From Novosphingobium terrae (lineage in GTDB: Bacteria > Pseudomonadota > Alphaproteobacteria > Sphingomonadales > Sphingomonadaceae), in assembly GCF_017163935.1 (NCBI RefSeq), contig NZ_JABVZR010000001.1, positions 3,162,001-3,226,000 on the forward strand: 64,000 bases of DNA, read 5' to 3'. A program made the translations under genes and the position numbers. The number at the start of each line of letters is the position of its first letter. Within the stretch, counting starts at the first letter, position 1. The notes beneath the pieces are model-generated. The model was not told the DNA's origin and did not search any database. It saw nothing but the letters and a program-made list of their open reading frames with translations. Below are positions 34,323 through 44,227 of this stretch, one piece after another.

Positions 34323-35245
34323 TGCAGAACTCCCGGCATCACCAGCCAGCGGTCGGCCACCAAGGCGCCGAACAGCGCGAAAAGATAGAAGACCGAAAAG
34401 GCGAACATCTGCTTTTCGGGGACCATGCGGTCCTCCTCGCCCTGCCGCTCACGCAGCCAGACGCGAATCGCGAAGATCAGGAAGGCGCCCGAAAGCAGCG
34501 CAGCAGCGATGCCATACAGCGCGCCCGTATCGCCCACCCACCAGGGCAGCAGAGTGATCGGCAGCAGCAGGATCGAGTAGACCAGCATCTGCCGCCGGGT
34601 CGAGCGCTCACCCGCCACCACCGGCATCATGGGGATGCCGACCTTGGCGTAATCGGTCTTCACGAAGAGGGCCAGCGCCCAGAAATGCGGCGGCGTCCAC
34701 ATGAAGATGATGGTGAAGAGCAGCACCGGCATCAGGCTGACATGGCCCGTCGCTGCGACCCAGCCGATCAACGGCGGAAAGGCACCCGCGCCACCGCCGA
34801 TCACGATGTTCTGAGGCGTGCGCGGTTTCAGCCACACGGTGTAAACCACGGAATAATAAAAGATCGAGCCGAGCAGAATGGCGGCGCACAGCCAGCTCAC
34901 CCCCAGCCCCATCACCATCACCGAGGCGGCGGACAGCATCACGCCGAAGTCCCGCGCGCTCTCCCGCTCCATCCGGCCCGAAGGCAAGGGGCGGTTGCGG
35001 GTGCGCTTCATCCCCGCATCGATGTCGGCTTCCCACCACTGGTTCAGAGCAGCGGCGCCCCCGGCGCCCACCGCAATGCACAGAATGGCGACAAAGCCGA
35101 CGACCGGATTGATTCGCACCGGCGCCGCCAGCAATCCGCACAGGCCGGTGAAGATCACCAGAGTCATGACGCGCGGCTTGGTCAGCGCGAAAAAATCGCG
35201 CCAGCTGGCAGGCAAAGGCACAGCGTGAGATTGGGGGGTGCTCAT
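34319..35245 (-). CDS. ctaB: Protoheme IX farnesyltransferase (haem O synthase)
   Basis: CtaB farnesylates protohaem to haem O, the precursor of haem A. The 308-residue UbiA-type membrane enzyme has the allylic-diphosphate motif [20 protein letters not shown] (about residues 68-87) and the second Asp-containing loop [20 protein letters not shown] 35245 is chosen; ATG 35257 and longer readings are possible, and a GGAGG lies between them. A hairpin lies in the 150-base gap after ctaD. Confidence 0.94.
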   Translation of the reverse strand: MSTPQSHAVPLPASWRDFFALTKPRVMTLVIFTGLCGLLAAPVRINPVVGFVAILCIAVGAGGAAALNQWWEADIDAGMKRTRNRPLPSGRMERESARDFGVMLSAASVMVMGLGVSWLCAAILLGSIFYYSVVYTVWLKPRTPQNIVIGGGAGAFPPLIGWVAATGHVSLMPVLLFTIIFMWTPPHFWALALFVKTDYAKVGIPMMPVVAGERSTRRQMLVYSILLLPITLLPWWVGDTGALYGIAAALLSGAFLIFAIRVWLRERQGEEDRMVPEKQMFAFSVFYLFALFGALVADRWLVMPGVLH

Positions 35246-35359
35246 GCCGAGCCCCATTCCTCCAAGCGCGCCAGCTTGTAAAGCACCAGTAGAGGGGGAG
35301 CCTAGGGCAAATTGACCCATGGGGGCACGCCTTCCCGTCAAAAATTGGCTCTGCGGCAG

Positions 35360-35386
35360 GAGCCCCACGCCCGAAGCGCGGGGCTC
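35360..35386 (-). terminator. Hairpin between ctaD and ctaB
   Basis: GAGCCCC and GGGGCTC form a 7-bp stem with further CGC/GCG pairing around TTCGG. It lies 10 bases after the ctaD stop with no T run, so partial termination or 3'-end protection of the subunit II-I message is more likely than full termination. Confidence 0.4.
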
Positions 35387-35395
35387 GCCTCACCA

Positions 35396-37084
35396 TCAAT
35401 GGTGATGATCGTCCTCGATCCGGGGCAGAGTTTCGAACTGGTGGAAGGGCGGCGGGCTGGAGAGGGTCCACTCCAGCGTCGTGGCGCCCTCACCCCAGTA
35501 GTTCCCGGCAGCCTTCTTCCCCGCGATGAAGGCATAGGCGATGTTGATCAGGAAGATCACGATCGACACGCTCATCACCATATAGCCCACGGTGGAGAGG
35601 TGATTCCACTTCTCAAAGGCCGGGGCATAGTCAGGGTAGCGGCGCGGCATGCCCTGCATCCCCAGAAAATGCATGGGGAAGAACACCATGTTCACGCCCG
35701 CAAAGAAGATCCAGAAGTGCAGATGCGCCAGGAACTCCGAATGCCAGCGCCCGCTCATCTTGGGGAACCAGTAGTAGAAACCGGCGAAGAGCGAGGTCAC
35801 CGCGCCCAGCGACAGCACATAGTGGAAGTGGCCCACCACGTAATAGGTGTCCTGCAGATTGTCGTCGATGCCGCCATTGGCCAGCACCACGCCGGTGACG
35901 CCGCCCACGGTGAAGAGGAAGATGAAGCCCATCGCCCAGACCATGGGCGACTTGAAGCTGATCGACCCGCCCCACATGGTGGCGATCCACGAGAAGATCT
36001 TGATGCCGGTGGGCACCGCGATCACCATGGTGGCCGTGGTGAAGTACATCTTCACGTCTTCGGAGAGACCGGTGGTGTACATATGATGCGCCCAGACCAC
36101 GAAGCCCACCACGCCGATCGCCACCATGGCATAGGCCATGCCCAGATAGCCGAAGACCGGCTTCTTGGAGAAGGTGGAGATGATCTGGCTGATCATGCCG
36201 AAGCCGGGCAGGATCATGATGTAGACCTCGGGGTGGCCGAAGAACCAGAACAGGTGCTGGAACAGGATCGGGTCACCGCCGCCGGCGGGGTCGAAGAAGG
36301 TGGTGTGGAAGTTGCGGTCGGTGATCAGCATGGTGATGGCGGCGGCCAGCACCGGCAGCGCCAGCAGCAGCAGGAAAGCGGTAACCAGCACCGACCATAC
36401 GAACAGCGGCATCTTGTGCAGCGTCATGCCCGGCGCGCGCATATTGAAGATGGTGGTGATGAAGTTGATCGCCCCCATGATCGAGCCCGCGCCCGCCAGA
36501 TGCAGCGAGAAGATCGCGAAATCGACCGCCGGGCCCTGCGAGCCGGTGGTGGAGAGCGGCGCATAGGCCGTCCAGCCGATGCCCGCGCCATTGCCCGTGC
36601 CGCCCGGCACGAAAGGCGAGATCATCAGCGAGCAGAAGCCCGCCACCGTCAGCCAGAAGCTGATGTTGTTCATGCGCGGAAAGGCCATGTCCGGCGCACC
36701 GATCATCAGCGGCACGAACCAGTTGCCAAAGCCGCCGATCATCGCGGGCATCACCATAAAGAACACCATGATCAGGCCATGCGCCGTGATCAGCACGTTC
36801 CAGAGATGCAACGTCTGGTCGAAGCTGGGGTTGCTCTCCCCAAAGATATGCGTCGCGAACCAGCCGAGATACTGGATGCCCGGATGCGCCAGCTCTGCGC
36901 GCATCATGCCGGAAATGGCGCCGCCGATGATCCCCGCGCAAACCGCGAAGATCAGATAGAGCGTGCCGATGTCCTTGTGGTTGGTCGACATGAACCAGCG
37001 GGCGAAAAAGCCCGGCTTGTGGTCATGATGCGCGTGATCCTCATGCTCGTGCGCGAGAAAATCATCGTGAGGGATCGTGGCCAT
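35396..37084 (-). CDS. ctaD: Cytochrome c oxidase subunit I
   Basis: This is the catalytic subunit of an aa3-type oxidase, 562 residues with twelve helices. Haem and CuB ligand regions are present: the haem a His in [34 protein letters not shown] with the His-Tyr cross-link pair, and the later HHMYTTG and HFHYVLSLG stretches. The Glu of the D proton channel is implied by the GHPEVY segment. The start at 37084 follows AAGGATC. The His-rich N-terminus ([12 protein letters not shown]) is notable. It follows ctaC after 22 bases. Confidence 0.97.
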   Translation of the reverse strand: MATIPHDDFLAHEHEDHAHHDHKPGFFARWFMSTNHKDIGTLYLIFAVCAGIIGGAISGMMRAELAHPGIQYLGWFATHIFGESNPSFDQTLHLWNVLITAHGLIMVFFMVMPAMIGGFGNWFVPLMIGAPDMAFPRMNNISFWLTVAGFCSLMISPFVPGGTGNGAGIGWTAYAPLSTTGSQGPAVDFAIFSLHLAGAGSIMGAINFITTIFNMRAPGMTLHKMPLFVWSVLVTAFLLLLALPVLAAAITMLITDRNFHTTFFDPAGGGDPILFQHLFWFFGHPEVYIMILPGFGMISQIISTFSKKPVFGYLGMAYAMVAIGVVGFVVWAHHMYTTGLSEDVKMYFTTATMVIAVPTGIKIFSWIATMWGGSISFKSPMVWAMGFIFLFTVGGVTGVVLANGGIDDNLQDTYYVVGHFHYVLSLGAVTSLFAGFYYWFPKMSGRWHSEFLAHLHFWIFFAGVNMVFFPMHFLGMQGMPRRYPDYAPAFEKWNHLSTVGYMVMSVSIVIFLINIAYAFIAGKKAAGNYWGEGATTLEWTLSSPPPFHQFETLPRIEDDHHH

Positions 37085-37106
37085 ACTGATCGATCCTTGA
37101 ATAAAA

Positions 37107-38102
37107 TCAGGCAGCAGAGCCCGAGGAAGAGGCGGCGTCGGCGGCCGAATCGGCAGCCGGAGCACTGGCGGCAGCGGGCGTCACGTCAGCGGCGGCAGGG
37201 GCCGCTTCAGGCGCGCCATCCACCTTGGCGCCCGCATGGGTCATCACCCAGGCGTTGTAATGCGGGCGGTCCAGCGCTTCCACCACGATGGGCATATAAC
37301 CATGGCGCGCGCCGCACAGTTCGGAACACTGGCCGTAATAGACGCCCGGCTCCTTCACGAAGAGCACCTTTTCGTTGATGCGCCCCGGCACCGCGTCCAG
37401 CTTGAACCACAGCGAGGGCACCGCGAAAGAGTGGATCACATCCGCGCCGATGGTCTGCAGATGGATCGGCTCGCCGGCGGGCACGACCATGCGGTTGTCG
37501 GCGGCCAGCTGAGGCGGCTCGCCACGCTTCCTGGCTTCCTCGTCGGGCAGCATGTTGCTGATGACCTCGAAGCCGCCATTGTCGGGATAGGAATAGGACC
37601 AGTACCACTGGTTGCCCGTGGCCTTGATCGTCAGCGCATTGGCGGGCGGCGCCTTGTACTGACGGGCCAGCAGCTTCATCGAGGGCACGAAGACCACCAG
37701 CAGGATCAGGATCGGCAGGCCGGTCCACACCACTTCAAGCATGGTGTTGTGGCTGGTTTTGGAGGGCACCGGGTTCGCACGGCGGTCGTAGCGCACCACC
37801 ACCCAGGCCAGCAGGCCCAGCACGAAGAGGCTGACGGCGATCACGATCGGCAGCAGAAAGGTGTCATGCATCCACAGCGCGTAATCGCCATTGGGCGAAT
37901 ATTGCTGCTGGAAGGTGATGCCGCCATCGACCGGCATGCCCTTGCCCGGCGTGGGCTTCATCGGCGTGTAGCCCCCGGGCGCAACGGCGAGTCGCCCCGC
38001 GCCTTCAGCATGGGCGATTGCGGCAAACGATAAGAGCGTCAGGCCAGATACAGCCCGGCGCATTCCACGCCGTGTGGCGCGGAAGAAGTCTCCCAATGTC
38101 AT
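37107..38102 (-). CDS. ctaC: Cytochrome c oxidase subunit II
   Basis: Subunit II accepts electrons from cytochrome c through its CuA centre. The 331-residue protein has a signal or leader segment (through AIAHA), two membrane helices and a periplasmic cupredoxin domain with the aromatic [10 protein letters not shown] and the CuA site [12 protein letters not shown] (about residues 265-276). An Ala/Ser-rich low-complexity tail of about 40 residues ends the protein. No cytochrome c domain is fused. It is the first gene of the oxidase operon. Confidence 0.96.
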   Translation of the reverse strand: MTLGDFFRATRRGMRRAVSGLTLLSFAAIAHAEGAGRLAVAPGGYTPMKPTPGKGMPVDGGITFQQQYSPNGDYALWMHDTFLLPIVIAVSLFVLGLLAWVVVRYDRRANPVPSKTSHNTMLEVVWTGLPILILLVVFVPSMKLLARQYKAPPANALTIKATGNQWYWSYSYPDNGGFEVISNMLPDEEARKRGEPPQLAADNRMVVPAGEPIHLQTIGADVIHSFAVPSLWFKLDAVPGRINEKVLFVKEPGVYYGQCSELCGARHGYMPIVVEALDRPHYNAWVMTHAGAKVDGAPEAAPAAADVTPAAASAPAADSAADAASSSGSAA

Positions 38103-38255
38103 GGCCTCTGGTCTTCCGTTTTTCCGAGTGAGACGAAAAAAACGCCCCCTCTCCACATTCTTACACTGGCCTGGGGCTTTTGCCCCTTGGCCACAGGTCT
38201 ACACACGCTTGCCCCCGACCTCAAGCACCTCTAGGGGCATTTTTTGATGGGACGT

Positions 38256-38312
38256 ATGTTCCCGGAGTCTGAAAAGGCTCGAAAAGCCCCGCCCACGGGG
38301 CTCCTGTTTTGA
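38256..38312 (+). CDS. Possible pyrE leader peptide
   Basis: An 18-codon frame (MFPESEKARKAPPTGLLF) starts at ATG 38256 and stops at TGA 38312, 18 bases before the pyrE ATG. Its last third overlaps a hairpin (38285-38302) and the following short T run. A six-T stretch (38240-38245) lies just upstream. This layout is what coupled transcription-translation attenuation of a pyrimidine gene would need. The ribosome site (GGGA) is weak, and the reading is speculative. Confidence 0.3.
   Translation: MFPESEKARKAPPTGLLF
38285..38302 (+). terminator. Terminator-like hairpin before pyrE (possible attenuator)
   Basis: AGCCCCG and CGGGGCT form a perfect 7-bp GC-rich stem with a CCCA loop, followed by CCTGTTTTG. 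It lies 28 bases before the pyrE start and after any plausible upstream promoter in the 230-base gap to ctaC. Two more hairpins (GGGGC/GCCCC around 38173-38186, TGCCCC/GGGGCA followed by six T at 38210-38245) precede it. Confidence 0.45.
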
Positions 38313-38330
38313 GAAAAAGGCTTGATCGCG

Positions 38331-38915
38331 ATGACCGAAGACGAAGTGCTGGCAGAATTCAGGGCATGCAACGCCCTGCTGGAAGGGCATTTTCTCCTCT
38401 CATCCGGGCGCCACAGCGCCCATTATCTGCAATGCGCCCGCGTGTTGATGGACCCGATGCGCGCCAGCCGTCTGGCCATGGCCATCGCGCAGAAGATCCC
38501 GCGCGAACTGCGCAAGGATATCAATTGCGTGGTCAGCCCGGCGATGGGCGGCGTGATCATCGGCCATGAGATGGGCCGTGCGCTGGGCGTCGAGGCGATG
38601 TTCGTCGAGCGTCCGACTGGTACTTTCGAACTACGCCGCGGCTTTGCGCTCAATCCGGGCGACAAGGTGCTGATCGTGGAAGATGTGGTCACCACCGGCC
38701 TCTCCAGCCGCGAGGCCATCGTGGCCATTGAGGAAGCGGGCGGTCAGGTGATCGCGGGTGCCGCTCTGGTGGACCGCAGCGCGGGTCAGGCGGATCTGGG
38801 CGTGCCCTTCTTCCCGCTGATCGAGCTGAATTTCCCCACCTGGGCGCCCGACGAGATTCCGCCCGAGCTGGCGACGATCCCCGCCATCAAGCCGGGCAGC
38901 CGCGCCAAGCCGTAA
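38331..38915 (+). CDS. pyrE: Orotate phosphoribosyltransferase
   Basis: PyrE joins orotate to PRPP to give orotidine monophosphate. The 194-residue protein has the PRPP-binding motif [11 protein letters not shown] (about residues 106-116) and the SSGRHSAHY region, with the [15 protein letters not shown] segment between. ATG 38331 is used; an in-frame TTG nine bases earlier is unlikely. It opens a run of seven same-strand genes to ruvX. Confidence 0.95.
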   Translation: MTEDEVLAEFRACNALLEGHFLLSSGRHSAHYLQCARVLMDPMRASRLAMAIAQKIPRELRKDINCVVSPAMGGVIIGHEMGRALGVEAMFVERPTGTFELRRGFALNPGDKVLIVEDVVTTGLSSREAIVAIEEAGGQVIAGAALVDRSAGQADLGVPFFPLIELNFPTWAPDEIPPELATIPAIKPGSRAKP

Positions 38916-38946
38916 TCCCTGCATCCCCCGCCTGAAGGGACATGCC

Positions 38947-39702
38947 ATGAACCAGCCCGCCCATCCCCTTGCTCCTCACCGCCTGCGTCTGGGGGTGAAC
39001 ATCGATCATGTCGCCACCATCCGCAACGCGCGCGGCGGCGAGCATCCCGATCCCGTCCGCGCGGCGCAGATCGTGGCGGCGGTGGGCGGCGATGGCATCA
39101 CGGCCCATCTGCGTGAGGACCGGCGCCATATCCGCGACGAGGATCTCTCGCGCATTCAGGCGGCCACCAACCTGCCGCTGAACCTCGAAATGGCCGCCAC
39201 CGACGAGATGCTGGCCATCGCCCTGCGCCACAAGCCGCATGCCGCCTGCATCGTGCCCGAACGCCGCGAGGAACGCACCACCGAGGGCGGTCTGGATGCG
39301 GCGGGCCAGCACAACCGTCTGGCGCCCATCGTGGGGCGTCTGCTCGATGCTGGCATCCGCGTCAGCCTGTTCATCGCGCCCGAAGCGCGGCAGATCGAGG
39401 CCGCGATGCGTCTGGGCGCCCCGGTGGTGGAACTGCACACCGGCGAATATGCCCATGCCGAGGGTGAGGCCGTCGCGGTGGAGCTGCGCCGCCTGGCCGA
39501 TATGGCCGCTCTCGCCGCGCGCAACGGCATCGAGCCGCATGCCGGGCACGGCCTGACGTATGACAATGTCCAGCCCATTGCCGCCATCCCGCAGATCGCC
39601 GAACTCAACATCGGCCATTATCTGATCGGCGAGGCCATCTTCACCGGGCTCGACCCGGCGGTGCGCCGCATGCGCGAGCTGATGGACGAGGCACGCGGCT
39701 AA
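38947..39702 (+). CDS. pdxJ: Pyridoxine 5'-phosphate synthase
   Basis: PdxJ condenses 1-deoxyxylulose 5-phosphate with aminoacetone phosphate to form vitamin B6. The 251-residue TIM barrel has the signature [17 protein letters not shown] near the N-terminus, the catalytic Glu and His in [13 protein letters not shown], and [15 protein letters not shown] near the end. It lies 31 bases after pyrE and 22 bases before acpS, the usual alphaproteobacterial order. Confidence 0.97.
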   Translation: MNQPAHPLAPHRLRLGVNIDHVATIRNARGGEHPDPVRAAQIVAAVGGDGITAHLREDRRHIRDEDLSRIQAATNLPLNLEMAATDEMLAIALRHKPHAACIVPERREERTTEGGLDAAGQHNRLAPIVGRLLDAGIRVSLFIAPEARQIEAAMRLGAPVVELHTGEYAHAEGEAVAVELRRLADMAALAARNGIEPHAGHGLTYDNVQPIAAIPQIAELNIGHYLIGEAIFTGLDPAVRRMRELMDEARG

Positions 39703-39724
39703 GGCCGCTTTGGGGGATAGGAAA

Positions 39725-40165
39725 ATGATCGTGGCCATCGGATCGGACCTGTGCAGCATCGAGCGGATCGAGGCCGCGCTGTCGCGCCATGGCGACCGCT
39801 TCGAAGCGCGCGTCTTCACCGAGACCGAGCGCGCCCATGCCAACACGCGCCCCTTCACCCGCGCGGGCACGCTGGCCAAGCGCTTCGCCGCCAAGGAGGC
39901 CTGCGCCAAGGCATTGGGCACCGGCTTTGCCGAGGGCGTGTTCATGAAGGACATCGGCGTGGTCAATGCCCCCAGCGGCGCCCCCACCCTGCGTCTGGTC
40001 GGCGGCGCGGCGGAGCGCCTGGCGGCGATCACGCCCGAAGGCCATGAGCCCTTCATCCATCTGACGCTGACCGACGATGCCCCCTTCGCCCAGGCCTTTG
40101 TGGTGATCGAGGCCCGCCCGGTCACATCCGTTTCTACCGCAGCCTCTCACGCCGTTACGGCATGA
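39725..40165 (+). CDS. acpS: Holo-[acyl-carrier-protein] synthase
   Basis: AcpS transfers phosphopantetheine from CoA to acyl carrier protein. The 146-residue protein has the Mg-binding [14 protein letters not shown] with catalytic Asp8 and the second motif [15 protein letters not shown] with Glu. ATG 39725 is preceded by GGGGGATAGG. The last bases overlap a possible lepB start (ATGA), giving tight coupling to lepB. Confidence 0.96.
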   Translation: MIVAIGSDLCSIERIEAALSRHGDRFEARVFTETERAHANTRPFTRAGTLAKRFAAKEACAKALGTGFAEGVFMKDIGVVNAPSGAPTLRLVGGAAERLAAITPEGHEPFIHLTLTDDAPFAQAFVVIEARPVTSVSTAASHAVTA

Positions 40166-41136
40166 CGGCCTCACCCGAAGAACCATCCGAACACCTTATG
40201 TCCACAACCCCAGCCAGTTCCTCCATCGACGCGCCCACCATCACGGAAACGCGACCCGATGCCCCGCAGCAGCCCGAACAGGCGCGCGAAAAATTCAACT
40301 GGCTGGCCGAGATTCGCGGGCTCGCCACCATGCTGCTGGCCGTGCTGGCCTTTCACAGCTTCGTGGCCAAGCCTTTCTACATCCCCTCGGGCTCGATGCT
40401 GCCGGGGCTGTGGGTGGGTGACCATCTGGTGGTCAACAAATTCGCCTATGGCTGGAACTGGTCCTCGCCCAGCTTCCATGTGCTGCCGCGCGGGCCGTGG
40501 CGCATCCTTGGCCGCACGCCCGAATATGGCGATGTGGTGATCGTGGTGCCGCGTGGCCGCACCGAGGATTACATCAAGCGCGTCGTCGCCCTGCCGGGCG
40601 ACCGCATCGCCATCGTCAATGGCCAGATCGTGCTGAACGGCAAGCCGGTGCCTCAGGCCGTGCAGCCCCCGGTGGAGCTGCCGATCGACGCCATGCGCTC
40701 CTCGGAAGACCCCTTCCCCTGCGATGGCTGGGGTCTGGTGCGCAAACCCTCGGGCCAGCAGGTCTGCGAGATCCCTGCCCTGCGTGAGACCATGCCCAAT
40801 GGCGCCAGCTACACCGTGCTGGATTACACCGACAAGGCCACCGACCATGTCGCGGAAATCAAGGTGCCCGAAGGCCATGTCTTCCTGATGGGCGACAACC
40901 GCGACAACTCGGCTGACAGCCGCGTGCCGCTGGAAGAAAACGGCCTTGGCGGCCCGGTACCGCTCTCCGACGTGGGCGGGCGCGCCGAATTCATCACCCA
41001 TTCCTTCGACGGCACGCAATCGTGGAATCCGCTCAGCTGGATCCGGGGCCTGCGCAAGGGCCGCGCCTGGCACAGCCTGCGCCCTCCGATCGAACCCGCC
41101 GCAAGCCCGGCGGTGAACAAAGTGGCCACACGTTGA
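40162..41136 (+). CDS. lepB: Signal peptidase I
   Basis: LepB removes signal peptides from exported proteins at the periplasmic face. The protein (324 residues from ATG 40162, or 312 from ATG 40198) has one N-terminal membrane helix, the catalytic Ser in [12 protein letters not shown], the Lys in [13 protein letters not shown] and the [11 protein letters not shown] box. An insertion between the catalytic boxes includes two Cys (FPCDGWG and QVCEIP) that could form a disulfide. In many alphaproteobacteria rnc and era follow lepB; here they do not. Confidence 0.95.
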   Translation: MTASPEEPSEHLMSTTPASSSIDAPTITETRPDAPQQPEQAREKFNWLAEIRGLATMLLAVLAFHSFVAKPFYIPSGSMLPGLWVGDHLVVNKFAYGWNWSSPSFHVLPRGPWRILGRTPEYGDVVIVVPRGRTEDYIKRVVALPGDRIAIVNGQIVLNGKPVPQAVQPPVELPIDAMRSSEDPFPCDGWGLVRKPSGQQVCEIPALRETMPNGASYTVLDYTDKATDHVAEIKVPEGHVFLMGDNRDNSADSRVPLEENGLGGPVPLSDVGGRAEFITHSFDGTQSWNPLSWIRGLRKGRAWHSLRPPIEPAASPAVNKVATR

Positions 41137-41190
41137 TTCCCATAGTGTGACAGACTTCCCCCGCGCCTGCCCCCAAGGAACCGACGCCCC

Positions 41191-42324
41191 GTGACTGACC
41201 AAGCCCTCAGCGCCGACACTCCGATGGAGGAAGAGGCCCTCGCCGAAGAGGCCAAGACCCGCGATCACGCCCGCAAGCCGGGACCGACCGACATCGCCGA
41301 CCCGCAGGTCCGCGCCGAGGCCCGCCGCGCCTTCATCTGGCTGGGCATCGCCGCACTGATGGCGCTCAGCGTGGTGCTGGCGCAGCCGCTGATCGTGGTC
41401 TTCGGCGGCATCGTCTTTGGCGCCATGATCGATGGCGGCGCGCGCCTGCTGGGCAAGGTGCTGCCGATCCCGCGCATCTGGCGCGTGGTGCTGGTGCTGC
41501 TGTTTGCCGTGGCCTTCCTGCTCTCCACCGTGGCCTATGCGGGCAGCCAGATCGCGGCGCAGGCCGCGGCTCTGCCCGCCACGCTGACGGCGCAGACCTT
41601 CAAGATCCTGCACTGGGCCGACATGCATGGCCTCTCGATCACCAACCGCATGCGCCAGACCCTGACCGAGCGCGCGCTGGGCGGCATCAACGAGCTGCCC
41701 GGGCTTTTGGGGGGCTTTATCGGCGGGGCGACCACGCTCTTCCTGATTCTGGTGCTGGGGATCTATTTCGCGGTCGATCCCGCGCCCTATCAGCGGGGCC
41801 TCGCCTGGATGCTGCCGCGTGAGAGCCGCCCGGCCTTCAACGCCATGTTCCAGGCAATGGGCCATACGCTGCGCCGCCTGCTGTTCGGGCGGATCATCGG
41901 CATGACGGTGGAAGGCGTGACCATCGGCCTTGCCCTGCAACTGGGCGGCGTGCCCATGGCCACCCTGCTCGGCCTGCTGTCGGGCATGCTGGCCTTCCTG
42001 CCCAACATCGGCGCGCCGATTTCGGGTCTGCTGATGGTGCTGGTGGGCTTTTCAGGCGGGCCCTCCATGGGTCTCTACTGCATCGCGGTCTATGTCGTGG
42101 TGCAGGGCATCGATGGCAACATCATCGTACCGATGGTCGCCAAGAAGACCGCCGATCTGGCCCCCGCTCTGGTGCTGGGCATGCAGCTGGTGATGGGCGC
42201 GCTCTTCGGCATCATCGGGCTGGCACTGGCCGATCCCATGCTGGCCATGATCAAGGTGCTGCTCGAAAAGCTGGCGGCGCGGCGCGAAGCCGGGCAGGAT
42301 GAGGCGGCAACCGCAGGCGCCTGA
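41191..42324 (+). CDS. AI-2E family (PerM-like) membrane transporter
   Basis: The 377-residue protein has a charged N-terminal tail and about eight membrane helices in the PF01594 pattern, with the conserved LGLLSGMLAFLPNIGAPISG (about residues 259-278) and the final VVQGIDGNIIVPMVAKK. Family members export small molecules or act as Na+/H+ antiporters; the name from autoinducer-2 export does not establish substrate. Start is GTG 41191, 54 bases after lepB, with CAAGGAAC upstream. Confidence 0.87.
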   Translation: MTDQALSADTPMEEEALAEEAKTRDHARKPGPTDIADPQVRAEARRAFIWLGIAALMALSVVLAQPLIVVFGGIVFGAMIDGGARLLGKVLPIPRIWRVVLVLLFAVAFLLSTVAYAGSQIAAQAAALPATLTAQTFKILHWADMHGLSITNRMRQTLTERALGGINELPGLLGGFIGGATTLFLILVLGIYFAVDPAPYQRGLAWMLPRESRPAFNAMFQAMGHTLRRLLFGRIIGMTVEGVTIGLALQLGGVPMATLLGLLSGMLAFLPNIGAPISGLLMVLVGFSGGPSMGLYCIAVYVVVQGIDGNIIVPMVAKKTADLAPALVLGMQLVMGALFGIIGLALADPMLAMIKVLLEKLAARREAGQDEAATAGA

Positions 42325-42345
42325 CCCGGCGCGGTCAGGTCCACC

Positions 42346-43485
42346 TTGATTCGAAAGTCCATCTATGTCGCGATCTTTGCAGGCCTGCTGGTGATCGCAG
42401 GGCTTTTCGGCATGCGCTATTGGGCGCAGGGGCTCTCGCAACTGGCCTTTGTGCCGCCCATGAGCTTCTCGCCCCCCGCCCCGGCCCGCGCGGACGACTA
42501 TCACAACCCCGCCCGCTGGATTTCCCACGGCGACGGCACGCCCGACGATCCCGCACATTGGCTGCCCTCCGGCGTCGCCACCCCGCCCAACCGTCTGCCG
42601 GTGCTCGTCTTCTTCATCCACCCCACCAGCGAGTTCGACAAGCTGCGCTGGAACGCCGCGCTGGACGACACGCTGGCCAACGCCCGCGCCGACCTGTTCA
42701 CACGCGGCCTCGCCAGCCCCTTCAACAGCGCCGCGCAAATCTGGGTGCCGCGCTATCGGCAGGCCACCTTCGGCGCCTTCCTCACCGACAAGCCCGAGGG
42801 CCAGCGCGCGCTCAACGCCGCCTATGGCGATGTGCTGGCCGCCTTCGATTCCTTCCTGATGCAGAGCAACCCGAAGCTGCCCATCGTGCTGGTCGGCCAC
42901 AGTCAGGGCGCCTTCCACCTGATGCGCCTGATGAAGGAGCGCGTCGCGGGCCGCCCGCTGGCCCGGCGCATCGTGGCGGCCTATGTCGCCGGATGGCCTG
43001 TCAGCCTTGAGCATGACCTGCCGCAAATGGGCCTGCCCGCCTGCACCACGCCCGGGCAACCGGGCTGCATCCTGAGCTGGCAGAGCTTCGCCGAGCCCGC
43101 CGACACCAGCATGGTTCGCGCCGCCTATGCCCGCTTCCCCGGGCTGGACGGACAGGATCGCACCGGCACGCCCTTCCTCTGCACCAACCCGCTGACCGGG
43201 CGCCAAGCGACAGACGCCGCCCCCGCCAGCGCCAACCTCGGCACGCTGGTGCCCGATGCAACGTTGACGGGCGCCCGCCTGATCCCCGGCCTCGTTCCCG
43301 CCCGCTGCGGGCCTGACGGCTTCCTGATGATCGGCCCCGCGCCGCAAATGGGGCCCTTCGTGGCGCCCGGCAACAATTACCACGTCTATGACATCCCGCT
43401 GTTCTGGGCCAATCTGCGCGCCGATTTCATCGCCCGCACCGCCCAGTGGCACGCCCTCCACCCCAACCCGGAGCCTCGCCCATGA
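42346..43485 (+). CDS. DUF3089 alpha/beta-hydrolase-like exported protein
   Basis: The 379-residue protein has a short signal or anchor helix (residues about 7-24), an HPTSEFDK segment after the first strand and the nucleophile elbow GHSQGAFHLM (about residue 186) with candidate catalytic Ser. DUF3089 is an uncharacterised lipase-like family common in sphingomonads. Two pairs of Cys (ACTTPGQPGCI, and FLCTNP with ARCGPD) suggest periplasmic disulfides. Start at TTG 42346 is uncertain, but no ATG gives the full signal. It overlaps ruvX by four bases. Confidence 0.78.
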   Translation: MIRKSIYVAIFAGLLVIAGLFGMRYWAQGLSQLAFVPPMSFSPPAPARADDYHNPARWISHGDGTPDDPAHWLPSGVATPPNRLPVLVFFIHPTSEFDKLRWNAALDDTLANARADLFTRGLASPFNSAAQIWVPRYRQATFGAFLTDKPEGQRALNAAYGDVLAAFDSFLMQSNPKLPIVLVGHSQGAFHLMRLMKERVAGRPLARRIVAAYVAGWPVSLEHDLPQMGLPACTTPGQPGCILSWQSFAEPADTSMVRAAYARFPGLDGQDRTGTPFLCTNPLTGRQATDAAPASANLGTLVPDATLTGARLIPGLVPARCGPDGFLMIGPAPQMGPFVAPGNNYHVYDIPLFWANLRADFIARTAQWHALHPNPEPRP

Positions 43486-43961
43486 GCGCCCAGATTACCA
43501 CCGGCGCCCTCGACATGCGCGACTGGCTGCCCGACGGCGGCGGCCTGATCGGCCTTGACCTCGGCACCCAGACCATCGGCACCGCCTTCTGCGATCCCGA
43601 CTGGCGCATCGCCTCCCCCGGCAAGACCATCGCGCGCGGCAAATTCTCGGTCGACAAGGCGCTGATCACCGCGCTGATCATCGAGCGCGGCATCAAAGGC
43701 ATCGTCATCGGCCTGCCACTGAACATGGACGGCTCCGAAGGCCCCCGCGCGCAATCGGCCCGCGCCTATGCGCGCAATCTGGCGGCGCTGGAGCTGCCCA
43801 TCCTCCTATGGGACGAGCGCTGGTCCACCACCAGCGCCGAGCGCGGCCTGATCGAGCAGGACTTCAGCCGCGCCAAGCGCAAGGAGCGCATCGATTCGGC
43901 AGCAGCGGCGGTGATTTTGCAGGCGGCGTGTGATGCGCTGGCTGGCGGGATGCGGTGGTAA
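43482..43961 (+). CDS. ruvX: Putative pre-16S rRNA nuclease (RuvX/YqgF)
   Basis: RuvX (YqgF) is an RNase H-fold enzyme needed for final 16S rRNA 5' maturation. The 159-residue protein has the catalytic Asp in IGLDLGTQTIGTAF, VIGLPLNMDGSEG with the conserved Asp, and WDERWSTTSAER with the Glu. The ATG overlaps the DUF3089 stop (ATGA). It ends the pyrE to ruvX run, and repeat copy G begins 29 bases later. Confidence 0.94.
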   Translation: MSAQITTGALDMRDWLPDGGGLIGLDLGTQTIGTAFCDPDWRIASPGKTIARGKFSVDKALITALIIERGIKGIVIGLPLNMDGSEGPRAQSARAYARNLAALELPILLWDERWSTTSAERGLIEQDFSRAKRKERIDSAAAAVILQAACDALAGGMRW

Positions 43962-43990
43962 TTTCGGGCTTAAGGTCGAGAAAGTGAAGA

Positions 43991-44219
43991 TGCGAGGGGG
44001 TTACCCCCTCGCGCTCCCATTCCGTCTCCCGACATTTAGGTTGGTGGTATCCTGATCGCTGTGCAACCTTTCCACGGACACGAAAAAGGCGCCGCAGGCA
44101 GGAATGCCCCGGCGCCTTTTCTCGTTTCAAAGCCTGCGGCGCAGCGACGTTAGCCCTATCGCCGAACCCTTGGCGCCACGTAGACATTCATGGGAGCGCG
44201 AGGGTGTAACACCCTCGCA
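43991..44219 (-). repeat. Intergenic palindrome-ended repeat, copy G
   Basis: Inverted relative to A: the left end is GCGAGGGGGT/ACCCCCTCGC followed by GCTCCCATTCCGTCTCCCGA. The right end is ACGTAGACATTCATGGGAGC running into GCGAGGGTGT/ACACCCTCGC. It lies between convergent genes, 29 bases after ruvX and 8 bases before the siroheme synthase stop. The interior carries an additional AGGCGCCG / CGGCGCCT pair. Confidence 0.9.
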
Positions 44220-44227
44220 TGTCTCCT

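Noticed and set aside
35312..37378. A 688-codon plus-strand frame opposite ctaD
   Set aside because: Antisense shadow rich in His and Arg; ctaD on the other strand has all catalytic motifs.
38199..38390. Small minus-strand frame between ctaC and pyrE
   Set aside because: It covers the hairpins and the pyrE start, has no ribosome site and no family features.
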